Shown: positions 1-20,555 of the stretch, in pieces
Position numbering within the stretch: the first letter of the stretch is position 1
Layout of the letters: each line of letters starts with the position of its first letter
Assembly (NCBI GenBank): GCA_964035015.1
Contig: OZ035998.1
Span: 35,167,628 to 35,231,627, forward strand
Direction: 5' to 3'
Source: Corallium rubrum
Lineage: Eukaryota; Cnidaria; Anthozoa; Scleralcyonacea; Coralliidae
DNA: 64,000 nt
Notes under the pieces: model-generated
What the model was told of the DNA's origin: nothing
Seen by the model: the letters and a program-made list of their open reading frames with translations, nothing else
Databases searched by the model: none
Program-made: the position numbers and the translations under genes

Positions 1-420
1 ATTAAGCTGTGTTTATTGCTGGTGGCGACGTACGAGAAAAATAAACATGAACGGAGCTGACTACGAAAAGTTTCTTTTAGTATCCTGTGATGTCATGCTT
101 CTTCATGGTTTAAGCCTCTCCATGCAATGGCATTTGTATTCCATACAAGCATTATCCTAAATTTAACGTAAACAATCTAACTTCAGATGAATGTTTGGCG
201 AGGTTTCGCTTTGAAAAAGACGATTAGACCATCCTGTGCCAGGTCGCAATCATGGATTTGAAAATTATCAAAAATAATGTACACAATAATTAAAGATACG
301 TTACTTTCCGAACTATCTTTGGACTTTGTTCTCACCACAACGAACTTTGTCAGTATCTTCGTTCTCAACGAAGGCCACCGCTGCCCCCAAGCTCAGTATG
401 GGCAGAATAATGCGTAGACG

Positions 421-653
421 TTGAAAACCTGTCAAGTACGTCTCAACTCGCTACTGACCAACCATGCATGTAAAGTGACAAAAATCGTCTTGCATTTACA
501 TGAATATCGAAAACAATATTACGAAGTTGCGATAAATACGTGTCAGTGGTTGCTAACATTAGCAGAAGCACCTATAAATGCCGCCATTTTGAATCTGAAA
601 ATGGTCACACATTTTTGGGCAGCACCCGCAGGCCAGTTATATATAAGTCAGTG
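421..653 (+). mobile_element. fragment related to the 12.4-13.4 kb hAT-like element
   Basis: Positions about 500-653 match the right part of the element at 12387-13441. Shared blocks include GTCAGTGG..GCTA..ATTAGCAGAAG, ATAAATGCCGCC, GGGCAGCACCCGCAG and the terminal ATATATAAGTCAGTG. The overlapping 118-codon open frame is incidental. No left end was found. Confidence 0.55.
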
Positions 654-782
654 GAGGAAAATTAGCTGCCATCACCGCCATGTTTACGAAAATTATTTGC
701 AGTCAGCAGCGCTATCGCTAGTGCGCCCAATTCATATCAAACTTCAAGTGCATAAATGTACACAGTGCATAAAGTAAGTAAT

Positions 783-839
783 ATACATAAATATAAACAT
801 AAACATAAACATAAACATAAACATAAACATAAACATAAA
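783..839. repeat. (ACATAA)n hexanucleotide microsatellite
   Basis: About nine copies of ATAAAC / ACATAA in direct tandem, inside the first PDE intron visible here. Confidence 0.9.
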
Positions 840-1053
840 AAGAATTGAAATTTCACTTGAAATTTTACTAAAAATCAAAGTATAGACCTATTCAATTAAA
901 TTAACTAAAATAATTAAATTAAGTGTGGCGTTACTAGAAATTAGCTAAAGTAGAGTTAAGCCGTTGTAAAAGGGCAGAACCATTCAAAAGATATAGTTAT
1001 AACTTAAATAGTCGTTATAACCTGTTATTAGATAGACTATATGTTAGTATATA

Positions 1054-1227
1054 AAAATAACGTGCTACGTAGGCAGTGTTGAAACAACAATTGAAATATA
1101 GTAAGGAAACTAACGTTTCGAGAGAAGGCCCTTCGTCACGTTTCTCTCTGACGAAGGGCCTTCGCTCGAAACGTTAGACTCCTACGTTCTCTGTTTCGGC
1201 AGTCTATCTAACCTTACTATATTTTGA
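1054..1227 (+). mobile_element. 174-bp palindromic hammerhead-like insertion with 16-bp TSD
   Basis: The insertion is flanked by TATATGTTAGTATATA at 1038-1053 and 1228-1243. Its centre is a head-to-head inverted pair of the motif CTGACGA..GGGC..CTC-GAAA. The plus-strand copy (1148-1171) is intact and the minus-strand copy has one core change. The same unit, larger, recurs at 25460-25681. It lies in a PDE intron. Confidence 0.72.
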
Positions 1228-1351
1228 TATATGTTAGTATATAGTTGTGACCTATAAGACTTTTCAGACAAGAAGCGTTATTATGCCGCAAATCAATACC
1301 TTCCCCACTCTATAACGTTCTCAGAACTCACGAGTTGTCTTGTCATTGCAG

Positions 1352-10819
<9,468 letters not shown>

Positions 10820-11510
10820 CACGTTAAATGAAGATTGGTGTGCACGCCATAGAAAGACAGTCGAAGATCCAGTGCATGACTCGATCAAACTGTAATTTCC
10901 TTTGAAGCTGGAAATACAACGCGACAGACTAAACTCATAAAAAAGACTGAAGCGACTGCATGGGTATGCGAGGAAAGAAGAAATGTATATACATTATGTA
11001 AAGCTTATACCTCTGATTATGCAAGCGATTTTTGTACATACACGTACACCAAATAAACAAGAGTAAACCTTTTTGCGTGTAATTGTCAATCTCGTTCTCA
11101 GAGCCTGCGGTCCTTTTGGCGGCGCCAAGGATCCATCTGCTCTGGCCCGGAACAATGAACTCTATTTCCCAAACTCATTAATAATTCATGAACCAAAAAC
11201 AAAATAAATTAATGTTTAATCAGTGCTTTGAAATAGGAGGAAAATTACTAGTACTTTGAAATCGGAGGAAAAGTACTAGTACTTTGAAATAAGGCAAATT
11301 ATATTACGTTTCAGAGGTATCTTAGAAGTTTTGAGTTTGAGAAGTCAGTTCAAATACTCGACGTCGGACTTTACCGGGATTGCAAAGCCCTCGTGCATTA
11401 AAAAGGCTCGCCATTTCAAAAAGCACTCGGACTTTATTTGATAAAGCAGGTCAGAAATCTGTCAACTAAATAGCTGATGTGGAGATCTGCCAAAACTAAA
11501 ATTAAAATTT

Positions 11511-11915
11511 ACAATACAATACAATATACAACTAAAAATTATAAACTAAGAACTTATATTTAAAAATATTCTCTTTTGTTATCATTTACTGCTGCTTCCT
11601 TCAAAGAACTTATGTTATATGCACCTTTTCTAAGTTTTAGTTTAAAATTATCTTTGTTAATTTGGTTCCATGCTATGGGACGTCTATACCGTAATGAAGG
11701 TCTTCCTTTCTCAGTTTTACACCTAACAACGTCAAAATTTAGGTTTCTTCTTCCCGTTCTTTCATTCCACCTTCTGAAAAGTTCTAGTAAATCTTGTGGA
11801 GCCTTCATGTACCAAACGTCGTGCATTAAGGTTAATTCATTTGTGTTTAAAAAAGGGGCATGTATTGACAAAGAAGCCATGCACAAATTACCTACCTTAT
11901 CTTTTTGGTGGTATG
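11511..11915 (-). pseudogene. 5'-truncated LINE, C-terminal ORF2 fragment
   Basis: The minus-strand frame 11886-11560 encodes 108 residues with the LRYRRPIAWNQI signature found at the extreme C-terminus of non-LTR retrotransposon ORF2 proteins (compare RYRGPVIWNSL). A 3' tail runs to a (TTGTA)n run at about 11511-11526. An in-frame stop limits the frame near 11915 and no reverse transcriptase domain is present, so it is a dead truncated copy. Confidence 0.62.
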
Positions 11916-12386
11916 CTTATAATTTTAACGTTTGTGTGGGACTCTTGGGCTAGTCCAAATATTTCAGTGTTTTCCCGTTCTGTTTTTGTGACTACCGCTG
12001 ACCTGTCAGCGGGAGCCATTATGTCGGCGTGTTGCTTGCTTGCTTGATTGTCTTGGACCGCACATACGTCATACTCGACAACTATCGCCAGATATTCGGC
12101 ACGATGCCATATAGTCGAGAAGATCGCTATTGATCGCCAGGTATTCGAGAAATACTCGAGTTGTTTTCGTTGTTTGCATTTTGGTTGTTGATTTTTGAAA
12201 AGTGTTAATTATTACTTTGCAAATATTTTCTTCTTGGAACGGTTTCTGTCATTTTCTTGCACGTCAGCAATGTTGTTTCCTTTTGTGTTTCCTTTCGATT
12301 TCATTTACTTTCCGGGGGGCTGCTTGACCGTTGGCACAAATTCAAATCGAATATCACTGTAAAATGCATGAAATATATACCAAGAC

Positions 12387-13441
12387 CACTGACCTATATA
12401 TATAACTGGACTGCGTGCCCCTATTACCTTTGAGTTAGGAAAAGTGTCCCCAAAACCGTTTTCAAAATGGCGGCATTTATGGGTCCGTTTACTAATGGTG
12501 AAGGTCGCTGACCGATACCTAAGAACCGGGGACGTTCAACAAGCATCTCTAGTTCGTGTTGGACATGTTCGGTATTTCGCTTTTTTTAGGGAAATTAAGC
12601 TATTTGGTCGGATAAACTGTCCGTATGTTGTAGCAAGGTGAATTGTCTTTCTGCCAATATATTTTATAACTTCTACAGTGGATTATTTCTTGAGAAAACG
12701 TTCGGAGTAGACGGACTAGGCAAACTTTGTCGAATTTTCTGTCAGAATTTTTGCCAAGTCAGCATAATATCGTCCTGGTCTCGAGTTTGTGTAAACAAAA
12801 TATTTCGGTGGTTTTTCCCTGTATATTTAATATTTATGTTTGTTGCTGAGCGGCCCGCGATGTTTTCATGATAAGAGTCATTGTAGTTCTGAACTACAAT
12901 AATAATAATAATATTCCTAGACAATTACTGTTATAGCTTTCTAGCAGTCTGAATTAAAGAGGCAATAAAATAAACAAGACTGTCAATACACATGGTTATG
13001 GAAATCTACAAACATTTCGTTTTATGAAGTCGCCAGCTCTATAAAGAACCGCTGAAGATCACGAGAAAATCGTAAAGAAGCGAGGCGTACCGAGTTCTAC
13101 TTAGGGGCTGTTTACATGGGAGGCAATATTCTTATTTGGTCAGACAAATAATCCGGCAGGCCTCGAGAGTCGTTCCACAAGAAATCTCTCGAACTCTTTC
13201 CTGTCCGAATTGGTGTTTAGTTGGGGGTTTTTCTGGCTAACGCCAGACGATTTTATTCACCTCTGGTAAAGTAAGAAAATCGCTTTGTATTTACATAAAT
13301 ATTATTTTTTCCTACGATAAGTACATGTCAGTGGTCGCTACCATTAGCAGAAGGACCAATAAATGCCGCCGTTTTGAAAGTAAAAATTGGGACACATCTT
13401 GGGCAGCACCCGCAGTCAAGTTATATATATATAGGTCAGTG
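12387..13441. mobile_element. 1,055-bp non-autonomous hAT-like element with perfect 8-bp TSD
   Basis: The ends are CACTGACCTATATATATAAC and its inverse ..ATATATAGGTCAGTG. The exact 8-bp duplication ACCAAGAC flanks it at 12379-12386 and 13442-13449. Longer imperfect inverted arms extend about 130 bp (GGCGGCATTTAT, GTCGCTGAC blocks). An 8-bp target duplication with CA..TG ends suits hAT (or P) transposons. No transposase frame is present. Confidence 0.8.
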
Positions 13442-13559
13442 ACCAAGACCCATATAAATTCGAAATATATGTTCTTAACTTTTGTTTCTGCTTGATTTCT
13501 ATTTGTTGATGCTTGCGGACTGATAACTTTCATGGAGAATATTTCATAAATATTTCATA

Positions 13560-13620
13560 AATTTTTAGGGGGTCCAGGGGCATGCTCCCCCGGGAAATTT
13601 TGAAATCGAGAGTTGCTGAA
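13560..13620. mobile_element. hAT-type interior fragment (GGGGCATGCTCCCCCGGG)
   Basis: The GGGGTCCAGGGGCATG..CCCCCGGGAAATTTTGAA block is a dispersed repeat. It recurs at about 17880, 54310 and 55905 in this window. Confidence 0.5.
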
Positions 13621-13636
13621 ATGCCTACCCTTACAA

Positions 13637-14166
13637 AAATTTCACATTAAATTTCATATATGAAACTGGAATTTCATATATGAAATGAAGATTTTCATAT
13701 ATGAAATGAAAAATTTCATATATGAAATTAGATTTTTACATGTGAAAAGGTAATTTCATATATGAAATTTCAGTTCCATATGTGAAATTCTCTTTTTCAC
13801 ATATTAAATTTCCATATATGAAAAACAGTTCATATATGAAATTTTAATTTCATATATGAAAAAGTAATTTCATATATGAAATCCATTTCACATTTCACAA
13901 TTTGGTAATTTCATATATGAATTTTCATATATGAAAATCAAGTCATATATGAAATTTTCATTTCACATATGAAATTATTCATTTCACATAATTTATGAAA
14001 AAGTAATCATTATATGAAATCAGAATTTTCATATATGAAAATCAGATCATATATGAAATTTACTTTTCACATATGAAATTATACATTTCAAATATGAAAA
14101 GTAATTTCATATATGAAATCCATTTCACATTTAGAACTGGCCAATTTCATATACGAAATTTTCACA
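13637..14166. repeat. array of TTTCATATATGAAA palindromes, upstream of BEN gene
   Basis: About ten perfect copies of the 14-bp palindrome TTTCATATATGAAA and at least as many one-base variants lie head to tail at irregular spacing of about 15-30 bases. A second array of the same motif is at 20090-20470, so the two bracket the BEN-domain gene. Confidence 0.9.
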
Positions 14167-14327
14167 CATGGAAACAATAGACAAACAAATACTAACAGGG
14201 CTGAAAACATACCTTAATTCCTGGCGGAGGTAATTAAAATATTCATATATACATGAAAGTATACAATGTGCCCTACCGCGGCTATCACCATAATGGCTTT
14301 ATGGTAACTATTATTATGTTTTTATGG

Positions 14328-14332
<5 letters not shown>

Positions 14333-14402
<70 letters not shown>
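14333..14402. repeat. (TA)n microsatellite
   Basis: About 68 bases of pure TA. Confidence 0.97.
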
Positions 14403-14744
14403 CATCACAGCTATTTACATCTCAGCTATATACAGTAGTATACATGCTTTTTCACGAAACTCTACGATCGACTTGCAGTATACGTATGTTGCTTTAATCT
14501 CTATCAATAAGATTTGGTAATTTGCAGTACAGTTTACCTGGCAACGAATGTCCACTTTCTATGACAGCGTATTTGTGTGCTATATTAATTATCTTCAACC
14601 TCATTTACAAGTTTGATATGGGAGCAGCAATAGCCGCAGTCACTGTCAGAGCGTAGCCAGCGTTCATTCACAGCAACGTTATGAGCAAAAGCAATCGATT
14701 CCTTCTCGCCATTCTCTAAAGTTAGAGCAGCAAAGTTACACAGC

Positions 14745-15300
14745 AAAATTGAGAATTCTTACCTAGAACATTGATTCTCATTTTAAGCAATAATTTTCTT
14801 AAAATAAGAAAAATGTTCTTGCCGAGAACTAATTTTACTTAAAACAAGAAAAGTATTTCTAACCAAGAATATATCTTACTTAAAGCAAGAAAATATTTTC
14901 TTGACAAGAATAAACCAAGAATTGATTTTACTTAAAACAAGAAAATATTTTTTGGCAAGAATAAACCAAGAATTGATTTCACTTAAAGCAAGAAAATATT
15001 TTTTGGCAATATTAAACTAAGAATTAATTTTGCTTAAAATAAGAAAATATTTTCTAACCAAGAATAAAACGAGAAATTGTTTTACTTAAAACAAGAACAA
15101 ATTTTCTTACCACGAATAAAGCAAGAATTGATTTTACTTAAAACAAGAAAAGTCAAAAAATACGCACCGCGCTTCCGGGGGGACCGGGGGAGCGTCGACG
15201 GGCAGTCAATACTTTCTTACCAAAAATTGATTTTACTTAAAGAAAGAAAATATTTTCTTGCCATAAATAAACAAATAATCCATTTTACTTAAACGTAGGA
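14745..15300. repeat. AT-rich tandem array, about 60-bp unit
   Basis: About nine diverged copies of a unit built from AAGAAAATATTTTCTTG, AATAAACCAAGAATTG and ATTTTACTTAAAACAAG. The unit is itself partly palindromic (AAGAAAATATTTTCTT). A GC-rich stretch at about 15160-15208 interrupts it. It ends about 390 bases before the BEN gene start codon. Confidence 0.85.
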
Positions 15301-15693
15301 GAACATTCTCTAATTATATGCGTACAATGATACAGAAATAAACCAAGAATAAATTTCTGAAATTTATAGCAACGATGATTTTGTTATTCACTTGTTCTAG
15401 AGCATGAAAATATCTTAACTATTCAACAGATATTTAGTGCAGCGTGCTACACACTATTTATTTGATTAGACACAAAACTGTCAATTGACCTAAATATTCT
15501 GTAGAAATATTTATTTGCAATGTCCTTATTAAGACCACGCGAGGCTAACGCGGGATAATTATCCCATGATGACGCGGGAACCCGGTGACGGCGTGTTTTC
15601 GAAGTTCGTTGGCCGTTGGCGATTGTTTGTCAATATGGCTTTGTAATTTATTGCTTGTTTTGTAAATGGTTCTTCGCTAGACGTATACAGACG

Positions 15694-15717
15694 ATGGATG
15701 CGATCACATTATTGAAG
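15694..15717 (+). CDS. BEN gene exon 1 (MDAITLLK)
   Basis: ATG followed by seven codons, then the strong donor GTAAGT at 15718. A short unrelated upstream ATG frame (15633) closes after three codons. Upstream, 15540-15620 is locally GC-richer, as expected near a promoter. Confidence 0.65.
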
Positions 15718-18700
15718 GTAAGTCATAGATTCTTACATGTAAATCAGCAATTTTGTATACTGGTTGGTGATTCAGCAAATGTATGTAGCTTCATTTATTT
15801 ATTCGCTAGTCGCTACGGAATAGAAATGTTCTTACAAAGATTTGCCGTTTGATCCTTACAAAATATGTTTATTTTCTTAGTTTATAAGTATTACAATTGA
15901 AGGAGTTACTTATGGTTTGTTTTGGGAATTGACAAATTGTTTGTGTTGATCAACAATTAACGGCGGCAATTTTGAATACATAACAATGCATAGGTAAAAT
16001 TCATTTACTAAAAGTCGACCATTTGGTTCCCCTTTTGATGCATACAACTGTTATGTTTCGATATTTAATTTAAGAAAAGGCTCTACTGTGTTAACAACAC
16101 AGCTTGACAACTAGATATTCCTAGACAGCAATGTTCTTTGTTTGGAATCTGGGGGCAAACTTATTACAGTATGGATTGTATGCTATAAACCAGACTGCAA
16201 AGAATATTAAACATGTTACCTTTTTGTTTGCATGTTCAGAGTTAATTAAACAAATGTTCAGCAGTTAATCCATGGTATTGTTGAGAGTTAAAAAAATAAG
16301 GCTTTTCTTCTGATATATTTGTATTGTTTCAGAAGCACTTGCCTGATACAGGCTGATCATAGTTACACACAAGGTTACAACAATCTTTAAGTAGCTAAAT
16401 GTAGTCACATGGTTTGCATGAAGCTTCAGCTAGTGCCAGGCTAAACTTACTATAATTATTTAATTTTGCAATGTATCTGTGCAAACCAAGAAGGGGATAC
16501 ACAGTGTATGTGCATGATGGTACTGTAAGTCTAAAATTATACAGTACACACTGTATACTTTTTTTTGATTGTATATAGTTGCTAGACTCATTTTTTTGGC
16601 AAGTAAAATCGTAGATTTCTTATTAGAGAGAAAAAAATTATTACCGTCCTTTGGGCTAGTGAATTCCTGCAGTTCAAGGGCCTTTCAAGTAAAGTTATAA
16701 AATTGTCTGGTATTAGGTGGACCTGCGGTTTGAACATAACATCCCAGTTTTCCCAAGGATTTTTCCCAACCTGTATCTTTGCTAACAGACAGTGTGTCAG
16801 ATTAGCAGCCATGCATTGACATGCAGCAACATATTTTGAAGACTGATGGTTACAATCTATTCCTAGATCTACCTGGGATGCTTGTTGATGCACTGATTGA
16901 CAAGCGCGTGGTTGATAGACTGTTTCAACTGTCAAAGGGCATGGTGTCTAACAGTGTTGTTAATAATTCTGGTTCACCAAGTGCATTTGGTTCTTTCAAA
17001 CAAACCTCTGTATTACCAACAAGGCCATCTCAAGGTTTGTCTGCTCACTCTGCTACAATTACAACAAAGAAACCAATTTATGCCAATCAACCTTGTCCTC
17101 TGACACCAAATGTTGCCTCAAGACTTTCAACCCCAACAAACCTGACCATAACTCCGAACCCTAAAACGCCACCATTGTGTAGTATTACCACACCAGCTAA
17201 TGAAACACCGGAAATCAACACAGAGTTCATTGAAAGTGGAAGCTTACCTGATGCCAAACCAGAGGAAATAAAGAAAGAACTATGTGTAAGTACTTATAAA
17301 TGTTCTGAAGTTCACTCATGTTGACATGTTCTATGTTACAAAGTACACGCAGGGTTCCTAAATTAACCAAAATAAGACACTTTTATAGCGTTTAGTTGCT
17401 GTGGTTATAACTTATAACAAGACGACTTCTTTTGCTCAAGAGGGTCTGTGTACATGTTGAAAGTTGAAGTCGCTGAACTGCTTTTAAGTTTAGTACAGTT
17501 ACCAAAACCATTAAGTTGTATTACGCTAAATTATAGAGAGAAACCAACACCACAATTAAATCATGTATTACGAAGGTGCAAAGGACAAAGCAAATTAACA
17601 TCGAATGACAATATGTGTAGACAACAATACGATTGTGAAACACCGCTCCTTAGCGATGAAATCTGTCAAAACATTTTCGATGATACATTTGCATCAGAAA
17701 TCTTCTCGTTACTTTGATAATTATAAATGGCGATATTTACCACGAAAGTTGGATGTTTACGAAAACATTACGATTATACAGTAAATTGGGTACATATGAA
17801 TAAAATGGGTTTAGGCCAGTGGTTGGCAAACTTTTAGGCTGGCAACCCACAAAATTTTCATTCAGTGGACCACCCCAGGGCGGGATGCGTGGGCATGCTT
17901 CCCCGGAAATTTCCCCAATTTAGAATCTAGGATTCTGTACTTTAGGTCACTTCCTGCATTCTGAGAACACTTTTCAGTGAAATCCAACGGACATAATCCA
18001 ACAGAAACAAGGTTATATGCACGTCGGTACAATATGATGTAAGCGCACGGATTGAGGGAAAGAACAAAAAGTTACGCGGACAGATTTCGATCCCGAAGGC
18101 TGTGATTTAAAAAAAAAACATGCTAATCTTAAAGTGTGTATAAAACGAAAATTGAGATGACTTTTTTTATTGATTTATTTGGAAGAACTTGTCAAACAAT
18201 AAAGAATGTCGTTTGTAGTTCTTCCATATCTTATCTCGTTCTCGAGTTATTCAAGATTGTGTAATATGACCTATGACATCACTAGTTGTACCCATTATGA
18301 CCAATCAGAAAATGAAGCATATCTACAAAACTATTGAACAAAATTCCTTGAAACTTTGCACAAGTATACAGGTCACTAAATTGAATAACTCACGTAAACT
18401 TTATCATTGCCACGGTAACAGATTAGTTCCCAGATTCCTTTATTCCTCTCATAAACTTGTTTATATTCTGCCTTTTCTAAACCAATATTTAACTGTTGAT
18501 TAGTGAGGGATATTTTCAATAGTATTGCCAACAAAACAGAGCAACTTCGAGTCAAAATCTTTGTAGGGCATAGTGGAAAATAGAAGTATTTTGCTGTAGG
18601 ATGAAAGGTCTGGGAACTAATATATATTGCTATGGTAACGATAAAGTTGACGTGGGGATATTCAATTTAGTGACCTGTATACTTGTGCAAAGTTTCAAGG

Positions 18701-19828
18701 AATTTTGTTCAATAGTTTTGTAGATATGCTTCATTTTCTGATTCATCATAATGATGGGTACAACTAATGACGTCATAGGTCATATTACATATTCATATTC
18801 CCTTCTGGCTCAACACCAAACATAAACCAAGCACAACTTCAACTTAGACAATGTACATATAATTGACCAATGTCAACAATGGTCTGGTCGTTTGTTTTTA
18901 GAGGCCTGGCATTCCATCTGTGACAATAACTCAATTAACGAACATGTACACGTGCCAAATATTTACCATAACATCTTATAGCCAATCAAACGTAGCACTT
19001 TAGTAGTTTTATAGTCGTAATTTCCAAAAGAACACCATTTAGTTGTTTAGGCTGAAGAAGGTTTTAGTATTTAAACCAAAACATTCCATATTTTAACATT
19101 TTTAAGTCGGAGTCAAACTTCATTAATAACTTCATTTCTTTTATTATATAGTCCTTGCTCACACCAGTTGCCTTAACTGAGGTGGATAGGGCAAAAAATT
19201 TTTCAAAATTAACGAAGACCCTGTTGGCTGCTCTCTTTGACCGAAAAACATTGCAAAAATCATCTTTAGCTGGAAAGAAAGGTGGAGAACAACTTGATCA
19301 AAATAAAGTTCAGATGATTATAGGTATGTTGGTGATAAAGGCATTTGACTTAACCATTAACATGATACTGATAGAGAATTTCACTCGTTGTTGGTTGGAC
19401 AGAGTAAAATAACAAAGTATATACCTATAGGGTGCATTTGTGCCTATATTGCCCAAACCCTGCAAATGGTGGCGTTATTTTACAGGTAGTATAATCTTTT
19501 TGCCACAAAAAAGGCCTTTGAACAGCATTCCTTGAACTTGCAAAGCAGCAATCCTGATCAGAGGCATAATGTCTGAGGAAAATGCCAGCAAATTCGCGAT
19601 ATATCTGACACATAACAGCTCTCAATCAGAATTGGGTTGGGAAGGAAATTGCCTCATATGACGTGGCATTATTAAAATTTATTTTTTTTCTTTTCTGTAG
19701 CATATGTGAGCCTACGTTTTCCAGGAGCAGAGAAACAGGCCATAAGGAATGCCATTAGCCAAAAAATCAAGGATGAGCGGATGGCATGTAAAAGAAAAAT
19801 AAAGAGTGCACTGGATAAGTGTTTCTAG
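15694..19828 (+). CDS. BEN-domain protein gene, four exons, 260 residues
   Basis: Exons 15694-15717, 16827-17285, 19152-19323 and 19701-19828 join with matching phases (0, 0, 1) into 783 nt ending in TAG. The C-terminal half is a BEN domain, a DNA- or chromatin-binding fold of transcriptional repressors. Readable parts are VDRAKNFSKLTKTLLAALFD, SSLAGKKGGEQLDQNKVQMI, AYVSLRFPG and AIRNAISQKIKDE. A hydrophobic N-terminal helical segment (LFLDLPGMLVDALIDKRVVD) is followed by a long Ser/Thr/Pro-rich linker (about residues 55-150). There is no BTB/POZ domain. The start ATG sits in an 8-codon exon. Exon 2's acceptor (ATGCAG, 16826) has a weak pyrimidine tract and is the least certain junction. No canonical AATAAA was found just after the stop; ATTAAA occurs near 19861. 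Confidence 0.8.
16827..17285 (+). CDS. BEN gene exon 2 (helical segment and linker)
   Basis: It begins QHILKTDGYNLFLDLPGMLV in phase 0 and ends ..EEIKKELC at the donor GTAAGT (17286). The frame is open for 153 codons. The acceptor could instead be CCTAG at 16866, but that phase does not fit exon 1. Confidence 0.78.
17448..17717 (+). other. unassigned open frame in BEN intron 2
   Basis: An 89-codon frame with a plausible acceptor (TTTTGCTCAAG, ending 17440) and its own stop. It has fairly protein-like composition (KPLSCITLNYREKPTPQLNH). Its phase does not match exon 2, so it is not simply an alternative last exon. It may be a chance frame. Confidence 0.2.
17815..17955. mobile_element. hAT fragment in BEN intron 2
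   Basis: CAGTGGTTGGCAAACTTTT is a typical hAT-type terminus, followed by the GGGCATGCTTCCCCGGAAATTT interior block shared with other copies in the window. The right end was not found. Confidence 0.5.
18261..18788. mobile_element. foldback MITE in BEN intron 2
   Basis: The left arm 18261-18433 and right arm 18610-18788 are inverted copies of each other at roughly 88-90% identity by eye. Shared parts include GACCTATGACATCACTAGTT, GAAGCATATCTACAAAACTA and CTTTGCACAAGTATACAGG. A related element with the same GTTCTCGAG, GACGTCA and CTTTGCACAAGTATA blocks is at 20556-21625. Confidence 0.75.
19152..19323 (+). CDS. BEN gene exon 3 (first part of BEN domain)
   Basis: The acceptor TATATAG ends at 19151 and the donor GTATGT starts at 19324. 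It encodes SLLTPVALTEVDRAKNFSKL through DQNKVQMII and ends in phase 1. Confidence 0.85.
19701..19828 (+). CDS. BEN gene exon 4 (end of BEN domain, stop)
   Basis: The acceptor TTTTCTGTAG ends at 19700 after a strong T-rich tract. It encodes AYVSLRFPGAEKQAIRNAIS, then a basic tail KRKIKSALDKCF and TAG. The basic tail could add DNA contact or nuclear targeting (inference). Confidence 0.86.
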
Positions 19829-20089
19829 TTACTTTAAACATTTTTATACTCTTAAATACTATTAAACTATAGTATTGTTATGTAAAATTGTATAGATAAT
19901 TATATTTATAATCTATACTTGTTTATACCTATATTAATAGTAACTTTCTTATATTTGCTGCAGACTTTGATTGCATGTATTAAAAGGTTTTATATATCAA
20001 CACAATTAAAATGTTCAAATTTCAAATCGATATACTAGTTTACATATCTTCATATGACAAAATTTGTGAAGGAAATATTTTCATAGGTG

Positions 20090-20470
20090 GAATTTCATAT
20101 ATATTATATTATATGAATATTTAATATGTGAAAATTTCACATATGAAATACAGTACATGTGAAAATTTCATATACGAATTATTTCACGTATGAAAACTTC
20201 ATACATGAAATTTTTCACTGACATATTTCAAGGTTGAAACATTTTCATATATGAAATTATTTCATATATGAAATTATTTCATATATGAAACTGTTTCAAT
20301 TCCACATAACGATTTCATATATGAAACATTTCATATATGAAATCATTTCATATATGAAATAATTTCATATATGAAATCATTTCATATATGAAATCATTTC
20401 ATATATGAAATTATTTCATATATGAAACTGTTCCAATTCCACATAACGATTTCATATATGAAAAATTTCA
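20090..20470. repeat. array of TTTCATATATGAAA palindromes, downstream of BEN gene
   Basis: At least eleven perfect copies, mostly spaced by 1-3 bases (ATTTCATATATGAAAT units back to back), preceded by degenerate copies from about 20090. It starts about 260 bases after the BEN stop codon. Confidence 0.92.
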
Positions 20471-20555
20471 TACTCAAAACACGCAAACGTCACATAGATA
20501 CTCATACTCAAAATGCGTACACTCAGTAGATTGAATACACTGTTTACAGTTTTCA

